32,360 nt of DNA, taken from Gammaproteobacteria bacterium. Lineage in GTDB: Bacteria; Pseudomonadota; Gammaproteobacteria; Pseudomonadales; Pseudohongiellaceae. Positions 17,858 to 27,115 of the stretch are shown here, in pieces. The position numbers were made by a program, and so were the translations under genes. The stretch spans positions 1-32,360 of the forward strand of contig PBNR01000081.1 in assembly GCA_002723195.1 (NCBI GenBank), in the 5' to 3' direction. Positions within the stretch are counted from its first letter, which is position 1. Each line of letters opens with the position of its first letter. The notes under the pieces were generated by a model that saw only the letters and a list, made by a program, of their open reading frames with translations, did no database searches and was not told where the DNA came from.

Positions 17858-18447
17858 ATCAGGCGGATGTGAAGGGCATTGAACATAACACCGGTTATTA
17901 GTTCATTACCCTTTCACTGTCAGGACCACCTTTAATTACGTCTGTGTTATCACTATCAAAAGCACCTCAATAAAACGTAATTTCAACCTCTCAACGGCCA
18001 CGACTTTATTAGTGTACTGCGTTTTCTCCTGTGTACTTTCTGCTGTTATGCGCATTGCGTATAGCGAACCCTAGCACCCACAGACGCACTAAGTTTGGGA
18101 TCACGGGGGATGAAATAACTTCAAACGTCAAGGCTTGTTCATCCATTATTAGACTCACACTTCAACAAGTAATCTTATCGAGTGTACAGCAAGTGTTTAC
18201 CAAAGGAGAAATGGATAAGCGCTGTGATCCGTTTCTCCTATATGGGAAGCAAGCAAAGCACAGTCTGGCCATTCCGTTTTCATGTTTGGAACTACAACAT
18301 ATGCATTTTGATTTTAGACAAAGAGCAGCTTTTTCTTATGTTGGGTAAAAAGACGGCATAGCAAAATGAGTGTTTCGTCTGTTTTTTTGTCGCTTAGGCG
18401 CTCATGTCGCACTAAGCTTGCAAGACTAATCTATTGGAGCCCTAGTT
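17858..18447. other. 590-bp gap with no convincing gene
   Basis: A 105-codon frame (18031-18348) lacks a ribosome site, has low-complexity composition and matches nothing I know. No strong hairpin, repeat or end-type site was found. The last 100 bp must carry the promoter of the next gene, but I cannot point to clear boxes. Confidence 0.5.
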
Positions 18448-19629
18448 ATGTCCGTGTCCACTCTGACTGCTGCTGAATTGTATGAGGCCATTTGGTCTAC
18501 GCCTTTAAGTCACCTCGCAGCACGCTGGTGCGTAAACGCACATGCACTGGGCCAGCTCATTGATCGTGTTGGCATGCCTCGCCCTAAAAGCGGGTATTGG
18601 ACCCAAAAAGCGTTAGGTAAACCTCTGACGGTAAGTGCTATGCCAGACACACTGTCACCCACACGGATCATCGATTTGACACCACTACAATCGACAAAAC
18701 GAGAAAAAACAAGGTTAACATCAGCGCCACTGGCCACACCCACCACCTCATTGCGAGCCTATCCTTTACTCAAGGGAATAAAAACCTCGATGAAACCCCC
18801 GTCGTTTAAATATGATTTTTTGATGGTACAAGCTTATAACAACGACTCAGTGGCTAGGTTAGATGTCTCACCAGCGACGCAGTCAAGAGCCATTGTCATT
18901 TTGCACACATTATTCTTTCATTTTCAGCAAAAAGGATGGACCGTGTCTGTGGACAAGCATCGCTATGCCAAGCGGTTAACAAATATTGTGAAAATTAACG
19001 ATGAGTCAGTACCATTTAGGCTGCGAGAACGCCTTCGTCAGGTGCCTCGCGAATTAGACAAAAAAGAGCAGGAAGAGAAAGCCAAGGGCAAGTCCATTTG
19101 GCACGAGAAAATCAATATACCTAGTGGTTGTTTACAGCTCATTGTGGAAGGGGCTCTGCCACGCGGTTCCAAGGGACTGTTTGAAGACAATGCCACACTG
19201 ACGCTTGAAACCCAATTGGCGCATGTAATCAATACTCTAGAAAATTCTGCTGAACATATGAAAGTGGTGAGGGCCGAGCGAGAGGCAGAAAAGCAGCGCT
19301 GGGAAACGCAGCGTCGTCAAAAAGAGGCGATAGAGCAACGCGTCAGAACTCAACACGCGCGTATTAACACGTTCACAGAGTTATTTACGCAATGGCGACG
19401 TGCCAATGATTGCAGAGCGTTTATTGATGCGCTTCTCAGTGCACCTGTTTATCAAGGGTGTATGCAAGAAGAAAAAGCGCGTTTTATGGTATGGGCGAAT
19501 GAGATTGCGGATGCTATAGACCCCACTGTGAATGGTTTAGCTTCAGCCTTGTTACAAGCTGGCAAGGAAGACAACTCGATAATGGCTGAGGCAATACGTC
19601 GATATCAAAAAGCCACTCGTACGCAATAA
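18448..19629 (+). CDS. HTH/coiled-coil protein of unknown function
   Basis: The protein has 393 aa. The N-terminus (about 8-50: LYEAIWSTPLSHLAARWCVNA...MPRPKSGYW) has the pattern of a widespread helix-turn-helix-like domain found in proteins of integrated elements. The central part (about 110-255) has no known motif. A long charged helix (about 263-305, AEREAEKQRWETQRRQKEAIEQR) is a probable coiled coil, and the end is helical. GGAG lies 9 bp before the ATG. It stands alone, with over 450 bp empty on each side. A DNA-binding accessory protein of the element is plausible; the exact job is unknown. Confidence 0.7.
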   Translation: MSVSTLTAAELYEAIWSTPLSHLAARWCVNAHALGQLIDRVGMPRPKSGYWTQKALGKPLTVSAMPDTLSPTRIIDLTPLQSTKREKTRLTSAPLATPTTSLRAYPLLKGIKTSMKPPSFKYDFLMVQAYNNDSVARLDVSPATQSRAIVILHTLFFHFQQKGWTVSVDKHRYAKRLTNIVKINDESVPFRLRERLRQVPRELDKKEQEEKAKGKSIWHEKINIPSGCLQLIVEGALPRGSKGLFEDNATLTLETQLAHVINTLENSAEHMKVVRAEREAEKQRWETQRRQKEAIEQRVRTQHARINTFTELFTQWRRANDCRAFIDALLSAPVYQGCMQEEKARFMVWANEIADAIDPTVNGLASALLQAGKEDNSIMAEAIRRYQKATRTQ

Positions 19630-20127
19630 TAAAAAAGCACATAGCATCAAAGAAGAACGTAGAAGGAGAAAATCGATATGACCTTGTAAGCACCGTGGTA
19701 ACTTAACAGTTATCGTATATCTTATCAGTATGAGAAAACTTTACGTAGCGAGTGATTTAACACGTATTTCTTCTGACGGGGCTATCAGTTTTCAGCTGAC
19801 TTGCAAAAGCGTTCTATATCGAAAATATCTTTCAATATCTTCTTAAGCCAGCTCGTCAACCTCTACATTAATCAACGAAGATAGCAATGCGGAATCAAGT
19901 CCCTGTAGCGTCTGGTACTCATTTTGTGTTTACTGCCGGTAATCACGTTGTGAAAAGCGACAACTGATGACTGTCAGTAATCATTAAGTGGTTACTGTAA
20001 CCGAAGAACGCGCAGAAGGCCTTCGCGATGAAAAATAACTATCGTCGATTAGTGTCGGCCATAGTTCATTCCAGCCTATTTTAGCAGCTAAACTTATAAG
20101 ACTTTTTGTGATTAATGAGGAATAAAA
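19630..20127. other. About 500-bp gap, no gene seen
   Basis: All frames are broken. A ribosome-site-like AAGGAGAA is followed by ATGACCTTGTAA (three codons), possibly a relic start. No hairpin or end-type repeat was found. It may hold the promoter of the small gene at 20128. Confidence 0.4.
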
Positions 20128-20343
20128 ATGGATCAGCGTGAGTGCAAGCCTGAAGTGACAACCGAAGCTCTAGAGGCAGAGATAGCCGATCTTATCGACG
20201 ACCCTGTGCTCAGAGAAGAATGGCTCAATACGAATATTCCCGTTCTGGAATTAAATGGGCCTAAGAGCTACTTCAATACTCCCACGGATAGAGCGAGGCT
20301 CATGCAAGTTGTGCTTGAAATGAAATTTGGTGAGATGGCGTAA
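20128..20343 (+). CDS. Small antitoxin-like protein (MbcA/ParS/Xre toxin-binding type), orphan
   Basis: The protein has 71 aa, with AGGA 7 bp before the ATG. The C-terminal half (EEWLNTNIPVLELNGPKSYFNTP...RLMQVVLEMKFGEMA) follows the pattern of the DUF2384 toxin-binding domain of MbcA/ParS/Xre antitoxins (W...P...L.G..P...L.T..G/R...V...L..I..G). The usual N-terminal DNA-binding helices are absent and no RES or other toxin gene is adjacent, so it is either a relic or serves another purpose. The assignment is by eye only. A hairpin overlaps its stop codon. Confidence 0.5.
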   Translation: MDQRECKPEVTTEALEAEIADLIDDPVLREEWLNTNIPVLELNGPKSYFNTPTDRARLMQVVLEMKFGEMA

Positions 20344-20374
20344 GCGGCGCTTATTCAAACGCCTCCTTACGCCA
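20336..20374. terminator. Hairpin at the end of the 71-aa gene
   Basis: TGGCGTAAG and CTTACGCCA pair perfectly over 9 bp, with an inner GGCG/CGCC pair in the loop. The stem includes the stop codon. There is no T-run after it on the + strand, so it may be a rho-dependent or weak terminator or an mRNA-stabilising stem. Confidence 0.45.
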
Positions 20375-20890
20375 ATAATTGCATAAGCTCCCAAAGCAAG
20401 TTTGCTCTCGACAAAATAATAACAACTATTATGACGTTCATAAAAACTTCAATTCTGATACTTCAGCGAGTCCGCTTGAAATGATTTTACCGCGCTCACA
20501 CGCAAGTTTTAGTCCTTTGTCCTTTGAGTAAGCATAACAACATAGCCCCAAGAGCGAGACATCAGCTTAGTTACACGCCATCAAAAGCTAACAATGAGCA
20601 GTTTATTTGTTTTGTCGTTTTGAAAAAAGACTCTGAACTAAGTAGCTCAACACCTATAAAAATTTCTTAAAGTCTTCGTGGTATATTGTTCCAATTCGCA
20701 CCCATATAGACTCAAGGTTAGGAAAGACAGCAGCATTGGAATGAGTGAACTCACATTGTTAAAAACTACAGCGATGATAAGTTTTGGTAGCCACAAATCA
20801 CCAAAACCACGTCGCTATCACTATAGCTCATAAATCAATAACAAACCTTCAAGCAGCGAAAAAGTACGCTCAACCAAATGCGCCCAGTAC
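20375..20890. other. About 500-bp AT-rich gap with one hairpin
   Basis: No gene is seen. GTTTTGGT (20781-20788) and ACCAAAAC (20800-20807) form an 8-bp stem with an 11-base loop, about 85 bp past the stop of the leftward XRE gene. It could end that transcript, though the T-run is poor. No CRISPR-like repeats and no end-type sites were found. Confidence 0.4.
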
Positions 20891-21322
20891 TTAGTCATCT
20901 AGTTCGAACAGCTCAATAATTTGCAAAAGCTCTTTATTCGAGAGGCGTCGTAAGCTCAGTCCAGAGACGACTTTCCAAAACGTATCGGACTTAGCTACTT
21001 TTTGCAGCATATCAATATCTGCATACCCGGCAATAAACAGCGTCCGTTCAACGTCAATATTATACAGCTGACAAAGTTGCTCCAAAAAATCTCTCGCTGG
21101 TCTATATCGGCCGTTTTCAATTTTGTTTATAAAGCTACGCTTTACACCAAGACAACAAGCTACTTCAGTTTGGGTAAACTTTTTTAGAGGAGATCCATTT
21201 TTCGGTGATGATACTGGCCCAGATGTTGTCGCTTTTAATCTTTCACGATGTTTTCGAAGGAAGTCACCGAGTATTTTGTTTCGTGATTCATGATACAAAT
21301 TTTTTGATTTTGGTAAGGGCAT
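20891..21322 (-). CDS. XRE-family regulator divergent from tnsA
   Basis: The protein has 143 aa. The HTH spans about residues 20-100 (FLRKHRERLK, then KKFTQTEVACCLGVKRSFINKIENGRYRP), with an unusual insert of about 18 residues (TTSGPVSSPKNGSPLKK) between the first and second helices. The C-terminal 45 residues are helical. It is transcribed away from tnsA across a shared 305-bp intergenic region, the usual position for a repressor of both its own gene and the transposition operon. XRE regulators beside tnsA are known in CRISPR-associated Tn7-like elements. Operator sites are not resolvable by eye. Confidence 0.8.
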   Translation of the reverse strand: MPLPKSKNLYHESRNKILGDFLRKHRERLKATTSGPVSSPKNGSPLKKFTQTEVACCLGVKRSFINKIENGRYRPARDFLEQLCQLYNIDVERTLFIAGYADIDMLQKVAKSDTFWKVVSGLSLRRLSNKELLQIIELFELDD

Positions 21323-21627
21323 ACTACAGGTTGCTTATATTTTGTTCGAATTAAAAGCGTCTGGTTTCATAGATTCTGGAATGAAGTGTTTCTTATAATT
21401 TAATTCATCAAAAAAAAGATAATTTATAACTTTATGTTATTTATGCGTTTTTCCGAAGTATAGCGTGAAATATTAACTGTAGTGAACTAGGCGCTGAGCT
21501 ATTCTACCTATTTAATGCAAAAAAAGATATTTAAAACAATGGGTTAAAAGTCTTTAAAAAATTTGCTGTCTCCTCATTTGACGTCTACTAATTATTACCT
21601 ACGACGAAATTTGAAGAGGTAGTAAAC
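21323..21627. promoter_or_regulatory. Divergent control region between xre and tnsA
   Basis: This is an AT-rich 305 bp without a coding frame. A TTGACG box lies at 21578-21583 but no good -10 follows at normal spacing. The only clear site is the tnsA ribosome site, AGAGG 8 bp before the ATG. It must carry both promoters and probably the XRE operator. Confidence 0.45.
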
Positions 21628-22452
21628 ATGCAAGACAAACCGAAACAAAGGAAAATGCGCTCAGAAGCACGAAAACGGATCCTGCTTCCAAAAGCAGAGT
21701 GGAAACGCTATCGAAAATGGCGAAAAGACATAGAGGTAGGTCCGTACCGACCTTTCTTTGAAACCCATCAACTCCACTCGACGGGGCGTAAACACAAGTT
21801 TTTCTGTCCAAAGCAGCAACGAATTGTGCATTTGATGTCAGATGGTGAGTATAAGGTATATCAGGACATGATTTGGCGCCCTGACGTGGTGTCTATCGAC
21901 GAGCAGTACGCCCTTGACATCAAAGAGACGTGGAAGATTTGTCAAGAACTCAAGATTCATCACCCATACGAGTACCAGCGCGATATTCATCACATTATGA
22001 GTACTGATCTTATCGTGACACTAAACCGAAGCGGAGCGTTGGTTAAAAGGGCACACCCTGTCAAATACGAGATAGAGCCGGGTGCCAATTCCCGGACTAA
22101 TAACAAGCTTAAAGTTGAAACGGCATTCTGGACGGCTCGGAATATTCCATGCGAGCCGATAAGCGCTGTCAGGGTCGATAAAAATTGGATAAAGCATCTT
22201 GATTTTCTATCGATGCACTATGATCCATCTCTGTCGAGTAATGAGCTAACGCAATTCAGTGGGTTGTTTGCAAAGCGTTGGGCTAAAGCACCAAAACTAC
22301 CACTGCGGGCCATACTTACTCAAATAGCGCAATTGATAGGTGTCCATCAATTCACGGCAGAGAAAGTTTTTAAAAACGCGACCTTGGCTGGTCTTATTCC
22401 TCTCAAAGCACCGGTGCCACTGGTGTACCACAAACCCGTTTTGTTAGCTTAA
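21628..22452 (+). CDS. tnsA: TnsA endonuclease, active site apparently altered
   Basis: TnsA cuts the 5' ends of the transposon so that Tn7-type elements move by cut-and-paste. The protein has 274 aa: an N-terminal nuclease domain and a C-terminal winged-helix region (about 185-270) that contacts TnsC. By eye, Tn7 residues E63, D114, Q130 and K132 align with E74 (SDGEYKVY), D127 (STDLIVT), E148 and E150 (YEIEP). Family members usually have Lys at the last position (xxVKP or IKP). The following NNKLKVETAFWTARNIP matches the family helix, which supports the alignment. Lys 140 and Lys 146 are nearby and might substitute. It is the first gene of the operon, followed at 9 bp by tnsB with a strong AAGGAGG. 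Confidence 0.88.
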   Translation: MQDKPKQRKMRSEARKRILLPKAEWKRYRKWRKDIEVGPYRPFFETHQLHSTGRKHKFFCPKQQRIVHLMSDGEYKVYQDMIWRPDVVSIDEQYALDIKETWKICQELKIHHPYEYQRDIHHIMSTDLIVTLNRSGALVKRAHPVKYEIEPGANSRTNNKLKVETAFWTARNIPCEPISAVRVDKNWIKHLDFLSMHYDPSLSSNELTQFSGLFAKRWAKAPKLPLRAILTQIAQLIGVHQFTAEKVFKNATLAGLIPLKAPVPLVYHKPVLLA

Positions 22453-22461
22453 GGAGGAAGC

Positions 22462-24786
22462 ATGCCGGTAAGACTTACACTTGTAAAATTTAAAGATACT
22501 TTTGATATTCCCACTGGATTTGGAAAAAAGGACGATGTTTTCGGCATCTGTTATATCGATTCCCTGACACTTAGTGTCGGGGTTGCCAACTACACCCAGT
22601 ATTTGGGGTACTCTCATGATACTGAGACTTTCGAACTAAAAAACCGTCAGGCACAGCCGTCTAAACCTCGCCTTTTCAGTCGCACTGAATTTGCCGAGGC
22701 CTTCGATATCATTAAAAAAGGTGATGATGCGCAAACCGTTATTATGCCGCAATTTCTGGGACTGTCTGATGAGGAATTACTAACTACTCGAACGAAAGAA
22801 TGGTTAAGCCGCCGTGATAAGGCGTTAGAGGTAATCAGGCCATTACTGCCCCAAGAGCATTATGAGCTCAGTTATTTTGTGATGCGATATCTTAGAGGTG
22901 AAGCGCATCAGGAAATAAAACAATATTGTTTAGAGGGAGGGCATGGGTCTACCACAACGATTACACGTAAACTAAATCTTTATATTGTATTTGGTTTCAC
23001 GGCGAATGCATTGCTGCCATTTGGTTTCGAATTCTGTGGTACTGAGAAGAGGGCGATTGATGGTAATAGCGAGACCAAGACCAAAAAAAACACCAAACGC
23101 AGGAAACGTGGGCGCCCCGGTACTTATTCAAATAACCGAGGGGCAAACGAGTCAGACAAAAGGATCATCAAGGATTTGATTCGAGATAACAAAGTATCGC
23201 TGCGAGGTGGAAAATTAGATATTTCTCGGCTCTATGATGAATATGTAGTTCGCTATGAAGATAAATTCGACTTACCTCACGCAACACTTAATAAGCAACG
23301 CAACTATGAATTTCCGTACCCAGAAAGCGAAATAATATCGCAAGATACGTTCAGGTATCATTTCAAAAAGCTTCTGCCTCTGGAAAAGTTTATTAAATTC
23401 AGGGATGGCCAGCATAAGTTTGATAAAGACCACAGGCCAAAGCGCGGAGACGCAAAAGATGGCGTCGTAGGTGCGGGCCATGTTGTTGAATTCGACCATA
23501 CGCAATTAGATTTGCACGCAAGAATGCCCGGTGTACATGACAAGCGTTTCTCTGCTGGCCGCCCTTGGCTAGTTATCGCCAAAGACGTTTACACTAAATT
23601 TATCCTTGGCTTCCACATCAGTTTCCGACCACCCTGCTGGGATAATATCGCGGAATGCATCATTAATTGCGTAGAGAACAAAGTCGAATTTGCTGCTCGC
23701 TATGGTGTTGAGTTAGCAGAGCGAGACTGGCCGTCGCGTCATCTGCACATGCTTTATAAAATTGATAATGGCGTTGAGTATCCGCATGAGCAGGAAAGTG
23801 AAATCATGGCATCGCCCTTTAAATTTCAGGGAAGTCAGCAAGTAGCGAAAGGGCGTGGCGATCTGAAGGCTGATTCGGAAAGTACGCTCGGAAAACTCAA
23901 CAGAATTGTCTCCAATAATCCCGGAGGGATTGATACGGGCAAAGATGCTATGGAACAGGACGCAAGTCAACAAGCGCTGTTAACGATTGAAGACATCACG
24001 GCACAGTTGATAGATGAAATTGTCTTGATGAACAAAACCGCAGACCGCGAGTGTTCATTGGACCAAGACATGCTTGCAGCGGGTGTTGAACCAACGCCAC
24101 TTGCGCAATGGAATTACAGTATTGAGCATCAAATGTCCGGCGGAAATCCGGTGTCTAAAGCGCAAATTCCGGAGCTTCAATATACATTATTGCCCAAACA
24201 AATGGCACGAATTGATGCTGATGGGATCACACTAAAAAAATACCCTCAACTGCAATATGACGGTGAATTCAAAGCGCTGGAAAATTGGTATTTACAGAAA
24301 AAGCACAAGGCTGCTGGTGCCATGTCTGAAATCAAGGTAGCTATAGCTAGTGGCAGTATTAAGCGTGTCTATTACCGAGACAACAACACAATCTACCCAC
24401 TCGACCTAAAGGCGCAAAATTCGCAATATGAAGATATGAGCTTTTTTGAATTTGAGCAGTCCGTGAAGGCACGTAAGCAAATTCAGCGTGATAGAAAAAA
24501 CAGCCAGCAGGCAGGACGGGTATATAACAAGCGACGCCAAAAAGAGCGTATAGAAGCTAACCAAGCGGTATTGGCAGGTGTGCCTTCTAATTCGCAGCGG
24601 AGTTATCAAAAGGAAATCAAAAATCACAATAGTATTATGCGTGGCGAACAAGCCTGTAGGGATGCACACAGAATCAATGAGTACATGTCACCTAATTTTC
24701 CTGAGCAGAGTGCAAACCCTTTAGAGCCGACCGCATGTGACTCTAAGGCACCTACTAAACCAAAATCATCAAGGGAGTTTTTCTAA
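22462..24786 (+). CDS. tnsB: TnsB DDE transposase
   Basis: TnsB binds the end sites and joins the 3' ends to the target. The protein has 774 aa. N-terminal DNA-binding helices precede a basic linker (TKKNTKRRKRGRPG, about 207-220). The RNase H-like core has D345 (VEFDHTQLD), D435 (KIDNGVEY) and E473 (ADSESTLGKLN). The last two are 38 residues apart, close to the usual 35. A beta-barrel region and a basic C-terminal tail follow, the latter expected to touch TnsC. The catalytic triad is intact. The stop overlaps the tnsC start (TAATG). Confidence 0.93.
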   Translation: MPVRLTLVKFKDTFDIPTGFGKKDDVFGICYIDSLTLSVGVANYTQYLGYSHDTETFELKNRQAQPSKPRLFSRTEFAEAFDIIKKGDDAQTVIMPQFLGLSDEELLTTRTKEWLSRRDKALEVIRPLLPQEHYELSYFVMRYLRGEAHQEIKQYCLEGGHGSTTTITRKLNLYIVFGFTANALLPFGFEFCGTEKRAIDGNSETKTKKNTKRRKRGRPGTYSNNRGANESDKRIIKDLIRDNKVSLRGGKLDISRLYDEYVVRYEDKFDLPHATLNKQRNYEFPYPESEIISQDTFRYHFKKLLPLEKFIKFRDGQHKFDKDHRPKRGDAKDGVVGAGHVVEFDHTQLDLHARMPGVHDKRFSAGRPWLVIAKDVYTKFILGFHISFRPPCWDNIAECIINCVENKVEFAARYGVELAERDWPSRHLHMLYKIDNGVEYPHEQESEIMASPFKFQGSQQVAKGRGDLKADSESTLGKLNRIVSNNPGGIDTGKDAMEQDASQQALLTIEDITAQLIDEIVLMNKTADRECSLDQDMLAAGVEPTPLAQWNYSIEHQMSGGNPVSKAQIPELQYTLLPKQMARIDADGITLKKYPQLQYDGEFKALENWYLQKKHKAAGAMSEIKVAIASGSIKRVYYRDNNTIYPLDLKAQNSQYEDMSFFEFEQSVKARKQIQRDRKNSQQAGRVYNKRRQKERIEANQAVLAGVPSNSQRSYQKEIKNHNSIMRGEQACRDAHRINEYMSPNFPEQSANPLEPTACDSKAPTKPKSSREFF

Positions 24787-26168
24787 TGTCATTTGCCGAA
24801 CCCTACGAGTGGTATCCAGCAGAGTATCGGACTCACTTTGACATTCAATGTCAGGGGAACCCTCTAATCGAAGCTCTATATCCTCAATACAGTGAAACGG
24901 AGTTTCAAAGTTTTATCACCAATACTCCCGAGCTGCCTCATAACTTTTTCAACCTGCCATTTGAGCATGCGCAACGTTCTATAAAGCGACTAGAAAAAGC
25001 GTATATTCCATCGCCACTTGATTATGAAATATATCGTCATATTCACAGTGAAATGGTCAACGGCTATGTGCATCGAAACCCGATAACACCCATGCAACAG
25101 GCGAAAATGCTTGGTGTCGCAAGAGGGCAGTTTGTGCCAAATCCACATAATAATAAGCAGACAGCGAGTGGCAGTTGTACCCTGCTATCTGGTATCTCTG
25201 GTATTGGAAAGACTGAAAGAGTCCAACTTATCCTTAAAATGTTCCAGCCCGTTATTCGGCACGAGCTGTATCAGGGACACCCTTTGATTATTGACCAAGT
25301 GCCCACAGTATCTTTCGAAATTTCAAACCTAAAAAGCGTCAAAGCGCTTGGCGTTAACTTTTTCAAGGCTACTGATAAGCTCGTAGGCACGAACTATACG
25401 CAGCAGTGGTATAAGGGTAAACAAGCAACGTATGCATTTCTAATCGAGATGCAGCTACTCGCTGAACGTTTCGGTATTGGCATCACGCACATTGACGAAT
25501 GCCAAAAATTGCTGGCAGAAGCTAAAAAAGACGACTCGCCTACCATCCAATATCTCGAGTCACTTTTTAACAACGTGGGTGTCCCCATTATCATGACCAG
25601 CACGGAAGAGGGCGTTGAACTTTTTGATAGCAAGAGTAACTCGGATGACGAGTCGCTTAGAAAGTTCACGACAACTCGGCGTCTTACCTCTGGGCGGGAC
25701 ATTCGGTGTGAAAGACTGTCTCTTTTTGATGATGAGTTTCAACAGTTCATTGATTGCTTTCTCCCACCATATTTATTTGACCGCACGCCCGCCCGATCTG
25801 AGGAGTTTAAAGCTCAATTGTATGATTACAGCCAAGGCGTACATCAGGTATTGAACAAACTGTTGCGTCTATTTCTGGATAACCTCCATCGCAAACGTCC
25901 TGAAGCGAGTCAATACAGTGATGTTCTCAAGGCCGTTTTTGATAATCAGTTTCGAAAACTCAAGCCTGCGCTTCGCGCATTAAAAAACAAGAGTGCTCAG
26001 GCGTATGAATTGGAAATGGAGAAACTCAGGGACTACAAAGATGATGAACTATCTCAGATGCGAGACGATAAGTTTGAATTAGCCGGTGAGCCTCTCGAAC
26101 CACGGACCTTACATACTAGCGTAAAAGGACCGCGAGTATGTTCGGAGAGGGAGTTGAGAAAACTATGA
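24786..26168 (+). CDS. tnsC: TnsC AAA+ regulator ATPase
   Basis: TnsC links the target-selecting TniQ protein to TnsA/TnsB and carries target immunity. The protein has 460 aa. Walker A is GISGIGKT at 136-143, Walker B is GITHIDECQ at 232-240, and a sensor-like segment IIMTST lies at about 268-273. The first 100 residues are the TnsC N-terminal extension. The C-terminal 60 residues are charged. Its start overlaps tnsB by 1 bp and its stop overlaps the tniQ start (ATGA), so the operon is tightly coupled. Confidence 0.92.
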   Translation: MSFAEPYEWYPAEYRTHFDIQCQGNPLIEALYPQYSETEFQSFITNTPELPHNFFNLPFEHAQRSIKRLEKAYIPSPLDYEIYRHIHSEMVNGYVHRNPITPMQQAKMLGVARGQFVPNPHNNKQTASGSCTLLSGISGIGKTERVQLILKMFQPVIRHELYQGHPLIIDQVPTVSFEISNLKSVKALGVNFFKATDKLVGTNYTQQWYKGKQATYAFLIEMQLLAERFGIGITHIDECQKLLAEAKKDDSPTIQYLESLFNNVGVPIIMTSTEEGVELFDSKSNSDDESLRKFTTTRRLTSGRDIRCERLSLFDDEFQQFIDCFLPPYLFDRTPARSEEFKAQLYDYSQGVHQVLNKLLRLFLDNLHRKRPEASQYSDVLKAVFDNQFRKLKPALRALKNKSAQAYELEMEKLRDYKDDELSQMRDDKFELAGEPLEPRTLHTSVKGPRVCSERELRKL

Positions 26169-27115
26169 CTTCATCAAAGCCTCGTTTTTTTCCGGTATTG
26201 CTTGATGGCGAATTTTTATACGGAACGATAACAAGATGGGCGGTTACTCAATCAGCCGTCCCCAAAATGCAATCAATTAACTCGAGAAAAGTGAAAACAA
26301 AAAACGCAACAGTGGACATCAGTGGCAAATGGATTGAGGTTGTTTCTACTATGACATCTGTCGACTTTACCCAATATGGTTCTGTATTAGAAAAAGCTAC
26401 TCAATTGCCTCTGTACAATACGTTTTTTAATGAACGACGAGCGCTTACCTACGCTTTGCCGGGTGAATATGCAGTTGCCACTGAGACAGCGCATAGTTTC
26501 CTGCGATATTGCCCTGTCTGTTTGAAGGAAAATGTGTCGACGTCTGGGCTTGGCTTTTGGAAAAACCTTCACCAGTCGCCGTTGCTACTGAGATGTCCTT
26601 TCCACAACACGAGATTAATCGCTTATCAAAAGGCAACGGCTGAGTTTCGCCGTCCATACTTACTTGAAATTAATGGTATTACTGATTTATGGCATGTTGA
26701 AGCGTGTTCAATTGACGCTCTTACTGATTTTCAGCAATGGTTAGAAACGCTGGCATTGAATAAAAAATTGTACCAGTGTCGAGGGTTAGCAAAGTCGATT
26801 ATTCAGCACCTCACTACGCTTTTAGGCACGCCTGACGATATTCGACAAGCCAGAAAAAGAAATACTAAACAGGTAGATTTCGATACTTCTGCTTTTGCGT
26901 ACAAGATTAGACAAGCCGGATATGAGGCGTTTCTTAAACGGGGCACTCGTTCCATTAATGAAATAAAGAGAGATCCTAAGTTTAGCCTTACTCAGATACT
27001 TTCACACCGCAAACGCTACTCGCCTGTCTTTTACCTTTTGCTGGTATGGGTGTTTTTAGGCCCCGACTTTATCGAATCGCAGACAATAGAACATAACGAG
27101 AGTAAGTGTGCGTAG
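26165..27115 (+). CDS. tniQ: TniQ-family target-selection protein (short form)
   Basis: The protein has 316 aa from the ATG at 26165, which overlaps the tnsC stop; the ORF track's earlier start at 26138 is less likely. The TniQ signature is present: FFPVLLDGEFLYGTITRW near the N-terminus, then a zinc site with CPVC (C116, C119) and CPFH (C144, H147). A short C-terminal region follows. Short TniQ proteins pair with Cascade in CRISPR-associated elements or act with a second TniQ protein elsewhere. No cas gene is visible here. It overlaps the tnsD start by 8 bp. Confidence 0.88.
   Translation: MTSSKPRFFPVLLDGEFLYGTITRWAVTQSAVPKMQSINSRKVKTKNATVDISGKWIEVVSTMTSVDFTQYGSVLEKATQLPLYNTFFNERRALTYALPGEYAVATETAHSFLRYCPVCLKENVSTSGLGFWKNLHQSPLLLRCPFHNTRLIAYQKATAEFRRPYLLEINGITDLWHVEACSIDALTDFQQWLETLALNKKLYQCRGLAKSIIQHLTTLLGTPDDIRQARKRNTKQVDFDTSAFAYKIRQAGYEAFLKRGTRSINEIKRDPKFSLTQILSHRKRYSPVFYLLLVWVFLGPDFIESQTIEHNESKCA

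Noticed and set aside
18031-18348. 105-aa ORF on the + strand
   Set aside because: No ribosome site, no recognisable domain, unnatural composition and isolated position.
20375-21627. A guide-RNA array or atypical CRISPR near the XRE gene and tnsA, as in CRISPR-associated Tn7-like elements
   Set aside because: No repeated 28-32-bp units and no cas genes anywhere in the window.
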